A stretch of DNA of 19,972 bases from CAZPAV01 sp964584755 (GTDB taxonomy: Bacteria > Actinomycetota > Acidimicrobiia > Spongiisociales > UBA5794), in NCBI GenBank assembly GCA_964584755.1, contig CAZPAV010000048.1, forward strand, positions 1 to 19,972, written 5' to 3'. The position numbers and the translations under genes were made by a program. Shown here in pieces: positions 15,771 through 19,972 of the stretch. Position 1 is the stretch's first letter; the number at the start of each line of letters is the position of its first letter. Below the pieces are notes generated by a model, which did not search any database, had not been told where the DNA came from, and saw nothing but the letters and a program-made list of their open reading frames with translations.

Positions 15771-16549
15771 ACGACGACATCCGCTACGACCGCGACGACG
15801 CCGTGGCGCTGGTGACGCTCGACCGGCCCGAGCGCCTCAACGCCTTCACCCCGGCGATGCTCCACGCCCTGCGCGCCGTCCTGCGGCGCGCCGCCAACGA
15901 CCACACGGTCCGCGCCGTCCTCCTCACCGGGAGCGGCCGGGCCTTCAACGTGGGGCAGGACCTCGACGACCCGGCGGTGTCCGGGGAGGACGCCGACTTC
16001 GGTGCCCTGCTCGAGGACGCCTACAACCCCGTCGTCCGCGACCTGCGCGCCCTCGAGAAGCCCGTCGTCGTGGCGGTGAACGGCGTCGCCGCCGGTGCCG
16101 GCGCCAACCTGGCGCTCGCCGGGGACATCGTCCTCGCCGCCCGCTCCGCCGTCTTCATCCAGGCGTTCGCGAAGATCGGGCTCCTCCCCGACTCGGGAGG
16201 GACCTGGTTCCTCCCCCGTCTCGTCGGCGAGGCCCGCGCCCGTGCCCTCGCCATGCTCGGAGATCGGGTGACCGCCGAGGAGGCGGCGGCCTGGGGGATG
16301 ATCTGGCAGGTCGTCGACGACGACGCCCTCATGACGGAGGCGACGGCGCTCGCCCGTCGCCTCGCCGCCGGCCCCACCCGGGCGTTCGCCGCCATCAAGC
16401 GGGCCATCGACGCCGCCGCCACGAGCACCCTCGACGAGCAGCTCGACCTCGAGCGCGACCTCCAGCGCGAGCTCGGGTGGAGCCGCGACTACCGGGAGGG
16501 CGTGGCGGCGTTCCTCGAGAAGCGGGAGCCCCGTTTCGAGGGCCGATGA
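15767..16549 (+). CDS. paaG: 1,2-epoxyphenylacetyl-CoA isomerase PaaG (enoyl-CoA hydratase/isomerase family)
   Basis: 260 residues, collinear with PaaG of E. coli. It turns the ring-epoxide of phenylacetyl-CoA into the seven-membered oxepin-CoA before ring opening. Signs: LDRPERLNAFTPAM near the N-terminus, GRAFNVGQDLDDP (58-70), the oxyanion region NGVAAGAGANLALAGDIV (105-122), the catalytic Asp142 in LLPDSGGTWFLPR, and the PaaG-specific stretches AWGMIWQVVDD (175-185) and LDEQLDLERDLQRE followed by DYREGVAAFLEKR. These C-terminal stretches separate it from general crotonases. The start overlaps the MutS-like stop by 4 nt, and a leaderless-type promoter box precedes it. The gene is followed by an unrelated lipoprotein; no other paa gene adjoins it directly. 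Confidence 0.92.
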   Translation: MNDDIRYDRDDAVALVTLDRPERLNAFTPAMLHALRAVLRRAANDHTVRAVLLTGSGRAFNVGQDLDDPAVSGEDADFGALLEDAYNPVVRDLRALEKPVVVAVNGVAAGAGANLALAGDIVLAARSAVFIQAFAKIGLLPDSGGTWFLPRLVGEARARALAMLGDRVTAEEAAAWGMIWQVVDDDALMTEATALARRLAAGPTRAFAAIKRAIDAAATSTLDEQLDLERDLQRELGWSRDYREGVAAFLEKREPRFEGR

Positions 16550-16626
16550 GCGCCGGTCCGGCACGCGGGAACCTCGGCACCTCCCGCCGGCGTCCCAACG
16601 GGTGCCGTCGCGATCGGAGGTGCGCG

Positions 16627-17430
16627 TTGCCCGGGTCCTGGAGGACGCCGACCCTGACGCTGGCCGCGCTGCTCCTGGCGTCGTGTGCCGCCGGCACGGC
16701 GCCGGCGACGACCGCCTCGGCCCCGACCACCGCCTCCGCCCCCACGACCACCGCCGGAACCGCAGCCGAGACGACGACGCCCGGCGAGGCGGCCGCCCTC
16801 CCCGACGGCACCGTCACCCACCCCCGCGGGTTCCTCGTCGTCGATCCCTCCGGCTCCCGACTCTGTGCCGCCCTCGCCGAATCGTTCCCGCCTCGGTGCG
16901 CCGGGCCGGACCTGCCGCTCGCCGATCTCGACCCCGACGCCGTGGTGGGCCTCACCACGACGGGATCGCCGCCGGTGACCTGGAGCGACGTGCCCGTCAC
17001 GCTCACCGGCACCGTGACCGGCGGCGTCCTCGCCGTCACCGGGATCGACCAGACCGTCTTCTCCGCCGGCGGCGGCGACATCCGGGTCCGTCTGGCGCTC
17101 CCCACCGAGCCGCTCGTGACCGGCGCGCCGGTGACCTGGCTCCTCGACCTCACGAACCTCGGCGCGGCGCCGCTGGCGCTCGAGTTCCGCACCGGTCAGG
17201 ACGCCGACGTCCTGCTCTTCCGGGGCGACGCCGAGGTGTACCGCTGGAGCGCCGATCTCCTCTTCACCCAGGCCGTGCGCGACCTCGAGCTCGCCCCCGG
17301 GGAGCGGCGCGGCGTCGCCCTCGCCGGACCGTTGCGGGTGGCTCCCGGCACGTACCGTGTCGTGGCCCGCTTCGTCGCCCCCGCCGTGGCGGACCTCGCG
17401 GCCACCGGAAACGTCACCGTCACCGGATAG
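16627..17430 (+). CDS. Putative lipoprotein with BsuPI (intracellular proteinase inhibitor-like) domain
   Basis: 267 residues from TTG 16627, with GGAGG six bases upstream. This start gives a clean lipoprotein signal, MPGSWRTPTLTLAALLLASC, with the LASC lipobox and lipidated Cys20. An ATG at 16546 overlapping the paaG stop is the alternative, but it puts 27 extra basic residues before the signal. A Thr/Ala/Pro linker (21-58) follows, then an unnamed region with Cys80 and Cys91, likely a disulfide. At about 152-248 lies a BsuPI-type beta-sandwich: VTWLLDLTNLGAAPLALEF, then TGQDADVLLF, YRWSADLLFTQAV and LAPGERRGVAL. BsuPI was named for a Bacillus proteinase inhibitor, but most family members are secreted beta domains of unknown role. 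A hairpin follows the stop. Confidence 0.8.
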   Translation: MPGSWRTPTLTLAALLLASCAAGTAPATTASAPTTASAPTTTAGTAAETTTPGEAAALPDGTVTHPRGFLVVDPSGSRLCAALAESFPPRCAGPDLPLADLDPDAVVGLTTTGSPPVTWSDVPVTLTGTVTGGVLAVTGIDQTVFSAGGGDIRVRLALPTEPLVTGAPVTWLLDLTNLGAAPLALEFRTGQDADVLLFRGDAEVYRWSADLLFTQAVRDLELAPGERRGVALAGPLRVAPGTYRVVARFVAPAVADLAATGNVTVTG

Positions 17431-17455
17431 CCGCCCGCGCCGCGCCGGGCGCGCC

Positions 17456-17473
17456 GTCGTCGCCGGCGGCGAC
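17456..17473 (+). terminator. Candidate hairpin after the BsuPI lipoprotein gene
   Basis: GTCGTC pairs with GGCGAC (one T-G wobble) around GCCGGC, which can extend the stem. It lies 26 bases after the stop and 15 before the paaJ promoter box, so it may separate the two units. No T tract. Confidence 0.3.
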
Positions 17474-17488
17474 CGGCCGCGGATCGGG

Positions 17489-17494
17489 CATACT
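17489..17494 (+). promoter_or_regulatory. Candidate -10 box (CATACT), leaderless paaJ start
   Basis: CATACT ends six bases before ATG 17501, the same spacing as at paaG. No Shine-Dalgarno lies between. One mismatch from TATACT. Confidence 0.4.
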
Positions 17495-17500
17495 GGTCCC

Positions 17501-18703
17501 ATGAGCGAAGCCTTCATCATCGACTCGATCCGGACGCCGGTGGGGCGATTCGGCGGCGCCCTCGCCCCGGTCCGCCCCGACGACCTCGCCGCCCACGTCA
17601 TCTCCACCATCCGCGAGCGCAATCCGTCGGTCGACTGGGATCGCCTCGACGACGTGATCCTCGGATGCACGAACCAGGCCGGGGAGGACAACCGGAACGT
17701 CGCCCGCATGGCCCTCCTCCTCGCCGGACTGTCCGTCGACGTGCCGGGGGTCACCATCAACCGGCTCTGCGGCTCGGGCATGGAGGCCGTCGGCCTCGCC
17801 GCCCGCGCCATCAAGGTCGACGAGGCCGATGTCGTCGTCGCCGGCGGCGTCGAGTCGATGAGCCGCGCCCCCAAGGTGATGGCGAAGGCGGAGACCCCCT
17901 ACGACCGCACCGTCCGGGTCCACGACTCGACGATCGGCTGGCGGTTCGTCAACCCGAGGATGGCGGAGCGCTTCGGCACCGACGAGATGACCGGGACCGC
18001 GGAGAACGTCGCCCGGGAGTTCGGCATCTCCCGCGAGGACCAGGACGCCTTCGCCTACCGCAGCCAGCAGCGGGCGGCCAAGGCCATCGCCGACGGACGC
18101 CTCGCCGAGGAGATCGTCCCGGTGGCGGTGCCGCGCCGCAAGGCGGACCCGCTCCTCGTCGACACCGACGAGCACCCCCGTCCCGAGGTGACGCCGGAGC
18201 GTCTCGCCCGTCTCCGCCCCCTCTTCCCCGGTGGCACCGTCACCGCGGGGAACGCCTCGGGGATCAACGACGGTGCCGCGGCGCTCCTCGTCGCCTCCGA
18301 GGAGGCGGTGGCGCGCCACGGTCTCGAGCCGGCGGCCCGGGTCGTCGCCATGGCGGTCGCCGGGGTTCCACCGCGCATCATGGGGATCGGCCCGGTGCCG
18401 GCCACCCGCAAGCTGCTGGAGCGCACCGGCGTCTCCCTCGACGAGATCGGGGTCGTCGAGCTCAACGAGGCCTTCGCCTCGCAGTCGCTGGCCTGCCTCC
18501 GCCGGCTCGGACTGCCCGACGACGCGGCATGGGTGAACCCCAACGGAGGGGCGATCGCGCTCGGCCATCCCCTCGGGATGACGGGGGCCCGGCTCGTCAC
18601 CACCCTCACCCGGGAGATGCGACGCCGCGACGTCCGGTACGGGCTGGCCACGATGTGCATCGGCGTCGGCCAGGGGATCGCCATGCTCCTCGAGCGGGTG
18701 TGA
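17501..18703 (+). CDS. paaJ: 3-oxoadipyl-CoA/3-oxo-5,6-dehydrosuberyl-CoA thiolase PaaJ
   Basis: 400 residues, collinear with E. coli PaaJ and with PcaF. It cleaves the C8 and C6 beta-ketoacyl-CoA intermediates that end the phenylacetate pathway, yielding acetyl-CoA and succinyl-CoA. The nucleophile is Cys90 in NRLCGSGM; His356 in GHPLGM and Cys386 in MCIGVGQG complete the site. Subfamily-specific stretches include GCTNQAGEDNRNVARMA (55-71), TIGWRFVNPRM and the following FGTDEM, which plain acetyl-CoA acetyltransferases lack. ATG 17501 is used because it directly follows the -10 box and begins the family N-terminus (MSEAFIIDSIRTPVGRFGGA). PcaF (protocatechuate branch) is nearly indistinguishable by sequence; the nearby paaG and paaN favour PaaJ. 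The HEAT gene overlaps its stop by 4 nt. Confidence 0.9.
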   Translation: MSEAFIIDSIRTPVGRFGGALAPVRPDDLAAHVISTIRERNPSVDWDRLDDVILGCTNQAGEDNRNVARMALLLAGLSVDVPGVTINRLCGSGMEAVGLAARAIKVDEADVVVAGGVESMSRAPKVMAKAETPYDRTVRVHDSTIGWRFVNPRMAERFGTDEMTGTAENVAREFGISREDQDAFAYRSQQRAAKAIADGRLAEEIVPVAVPRRKADPLLVDTDEHPRPEVTPERLARLRPLFPGGTVTAGNASGINDGAAALLVASEEAVARHGLEPAARVVAMAVAGVPPRIMGIGPVPATRKLLERTGVSLDEIGVVELNEAFASQSLACLRRLGLPDDAAWVNPNGGAIALGHPLGMTGARLVTTLTREMRRRDVRYGLATMCIGVGQGIAMLLERV

Positions 18704-19278
18704 CCTCCTCGGAGGATCCCGCGGCGCTGCTGGAGGACCCGGCCCGCTTCCTCGACCACGAGGACCCCGCGCTGCGACGTCTCGCCGTGGCGGCGTTCGC
18801 CGCCCGGCCCCAGGAGGTGCTCCCCGTGCTCGCCACGCTCCTGGGCGCCGACCCGGACCCGGGGGTGCGGGCCGAGGCGGCGGAGGTCCTCGCCGGAGCC
18901 GGGCCGGAGGCGATCCCGGTCCTCGCCGCGGCACGCACCGATCCCGACCCCCGCGTCGTGGAGGCGGTCGCCACCGCGTCGGGGGAGGTGCCGGATCCCG
19001 GGGCGGTCTCGTGGCTCCTCGAGCTCGCCTCCGGCCACGAGGACCGTCTCGTGCGCGAGGCGGCGGTGGCCTCCCTCGGCGCCATCGGGGACGAACGGGC
19101 GCTCCCGACCCTGCTGCGGCTCCTCGCGGACGGCCCGCCCCAGGTCCGGCGCCGGGCCGTCGTGGCCCTCACCGCGTTCGACGGGCCCGACGTGGAGGCC
19201 GCGCTGCGGGCGGCTGTCCGCGACCGCAATCCCATGGTGCGCGAGGCCGCGGAGATGGTGATCGGTCGCGACCGGTGA
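18700..19278 (+). CDS. HEAT-repeat protein
   Basis: 192 residues made almost wholly of about six short helical repeats of the HEAT (PBS-lyase-like) type. Examples are HEDPALRRLAVAAFAA (25-40), DPDPGVRAEAAEVLAGAG (50-67) and HEDRLVREAAVASLGAIGDE with its partner ALPTLLRLLADGPPQVRRRA later on. The Asp-Pro-x-Val-Arg turn with Ala-rich second helices recurs. No catalytic residues, signal or membrane segment are visible, so it is probably a cytoplasmic protein-binding scaffold. GTG at 18700 overlaps the paaJ stop as GTGA, which fixes the start and implies cotranslation with the thiolase. The partner is unknown; related folds include lyases and general adaptor proteins. Confidence 0.85.
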   Translation: MTSSEDPAALLEDPARFLDHEDPALRRLAVAAFAARPQEVLPVLATLLGADPDPGVRAEAAEVLAGAGPEAIPVLAAARTDPDPRVVEAVATASGEVPDPGAVSWLLELASGHEDRLVREAAVASLGAIGDERALPTLLRLLADGPPQVRRRAVVALTAFDGPDVEAALRAAVRDRNPMVREAAEMVIGRDR

Positions 19279-19300
19279 GCGGCTCCGTGACGCCGAGGGA

Positions 19301-19765
19301 TCAGGACGCGGCGTGGACCTCGTCCTCGCGCACCCACTCCGCCCCGCCCGGCCAGTGCTCCTTCTTCCAGATCGGCGCCCGGGCCTTGAGCTCGTCGATG
19401 AGATGACGGGCCGCGGGGAAGGCGTCGGCCCGATGCGCCGCGGAGACGGCCACCGCCACGCTGACCTCCCCGATGCCGAGCTCCCCGACCCGATGGAGCG
19501 CCGCCGCCCGGAGGATCGGCCACCGCTCCCGAGCCTCGGCGACGATCGCGGCGATCTTCTCCTCGACGACCTCCCGGTACGCCTCGTACTCGAGGTGCGT
19601 CACCCCCTCCCGTCCCGGCGAGTGGTCGCGCACCGTCCCCAGGAACAGCACCGTCGCGCCCGAGGCGGGGTCGGCGACGGACCGGGCGACCGCGGCCGGA
19701 TCGATCGGCTCCGGCCCCACCTGCACCAGGTCGCGTTCGCGTCGGGATAGGGAATCGTCGGTCAT
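19301..19765 (-). CDS. moaE: Molybdopterin synthase catalytic subunit MoaE
   Basis: 154 residues, the usual MoaE size. With the sulfur carrier MoaD it adds the dithiolene sulfurs to precursor Z in molybdenum cofactor synthesis. Signature stretches: GATVLFLGTVRDHSPGR (36-52), LEYEAY (58-63), HRVGELGIGEVSVAVAV (91-107), SAAHRADAF (108-116) and LKARAPIWKKE (126-136), which holds the two catalytic Lys, 127 and 134. ATG 19765 is set by GAGGA six bases upstream; longer in-frame starts run into the divergent gene. No moaD or other cofactor gene is in the window. It converges on the HEAT gene with a 22-nt gap and starts only 12 bases from the divergent gene's start codon. Confidence 0.94.
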   Translation of the reverse strand: MTDDSLSRRERDLVQVGPEPIDPAAVARSVADPASGATVLFLGTVRDHSPGREGVTHLEYEAYREVVEEKIAAIVAEARERWPILRAAALHRVGELGIGEVSVAVAVSAAHRADAFPAARHLIDELKARAPIWKKEHWPGGAEWVREDEVHAAS

Positions 19766-19770
19766 ACAAT
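19765..19770 (+). promoter_or_regulatory. Candidate -10 box (TACAAT), leaderless start of the right-edge gene
   Basis: TACAAT ends seven bases before ATG 19778 and shares its first base with the moaE start codon. No Shine-Dalgarno precedes 19778. Confidence 0.45.
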
Positions 19771-19777
19771 CCTCACC

Positions 19778-19972
19778 ATGGTCCAGACTACCGGCGGCCC
19801 GACCGAATCCGTCCCCGCCGAGCCGCCCGAGCCGGTGCCGAGCACGCCGTACGTGCAGGCCGGCGCCGATCCCCACGCCGTCCCGCACCCGCCGTCGGGT
19901 CGCGCCGTCGTCACCGGTCCCGACCGGCTCCCCCCCCGGCCGCCGTACCGGCCCCACCCCCCGGCCCCGCCC
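19778..19972 (+). CDS. Proline-rich protein of unknown function (C-terminus cut by window edge)
   Basis: 65 codons are visible and the frame stays open to the right edge. The sequence is rich in Pro (about one in three), Ala, Val and Arg, starting MVQTTGGPTESVPAEPPEPV and ending in repeated Pro-rich strings such as PPRPPYRPHPPAP. It looks like a disordered N-terminal segment of a longer protein, perhaps a cytoplasmic head of a membrane protein, but no domain is visible. The ATG is supported by the TACAAT box 7 nt upstream and the clean divergent arrangement with moaE. I do not recognise the gene. Confidence 0.55.
   Translation, partial: MVQTTGGPTESVPAEPPEPVPSTPYVQAGADPHAVPHPPSGRAVVTGPDRLPPRPPYRPHPPAPP
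19785..19790 (-). promoter_or_regulatory. Candidate -10 box (TAGTCT) for moaE, inside the divergent gene
   Basis: TAGTCT on the minus strand ends 19 bases before the moaE ATG. A start near 19778 would leave a leader of about 13 bases with the GAGGA site. It lies within codons 3-5 of the divergent proline-rich gene. Confidence 0.35.

Noticed and set aside
19290..19314. Inverted repeat ACGCCG/CGGCGT between the convergent HEAT and moaE genes
   Set aside because: The loop is 13 bases, the stem only six pairs, and part of it encodes the last moaE codons. Too weak to call a terminator.

Overview
The window is very GC-rich (roughly 70% by eye), densely packed coding DNA with strong G/C in third codon positions. 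Gene content points to an actinobacterium: a DivIVA-like coiled-coil protein, lipoproteins with Thr/Ala/Pro linkers, -10 boxes of the TAnnnT type, and apparently leaderless starts. The protein style (Thr-Ala-Pro linker on the LIV-type binding protein, a tandem MutS-like pair) would suit an Acidimicrobiia-like lineage, but that placement is inference. No tRNA, rRNA, insertion sequence, phage gene or CRISPR array was seen, and no gap between genes exceeds 200 bases.

Left part (1-3400): on the minus strand a membrane-anchored PDZ/Lon-type protease (YlbL family) is followed by a DivIVA-like protein that runs off the left edge. Divergent from them, a BioY biotin-uptake subunit is followed by a PaaI-type thioesterase. 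Centre (3405-10678): one long minus-strand operon encodes an acyl-CoA ligase of the FadD type, LivH, LivM, a LIV-type lipoprotein binding protein, LivF and LivG. Four of its junctions overlap or are very short, and a perfect 32-nt palindrome separates the binding-protein gene from livF. The ligase at the head of the operon suggests the transporter imports a carboxylic acid that is activated on entry (inference).

Right part (10852-19972): PaaN (minus strand) ends in a run of three hairpins. Divergent from it, two tandem MutS-like ATPases, neither with a recognisable mismatch-recognition domain and both with Asn replacing the Walker B Asp, lead with a 4-nt overlap into PaaG. A BsuPI-domain lipoprotein follows, then PaaJ, a HEAT-repeat protein overlapping paaJ by 4 nt, a convergent MoaE, and a proline-rich gene cut by the right edge.

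PaaI, PaaN, PaaG and PaaJ all belong to aerobic phenylacetyl-CoA degradation. The window therefore holds a scattered part of that pathway, without the ring epoxidase (PaaABCDE), phenylacetate-CoA ligase (PaaK), PaaF/PaaH or a recognisable PaaR operator. The least explained element is the pair of MutS-like genes physically coupled to paaG. A second theme is promoter structure: most transcription-unit starts carry a box close to TA(G/C)G(A/C)T, several placed 6-7 nt before a start codon that lacks a Shine-Dalgarno sequence.
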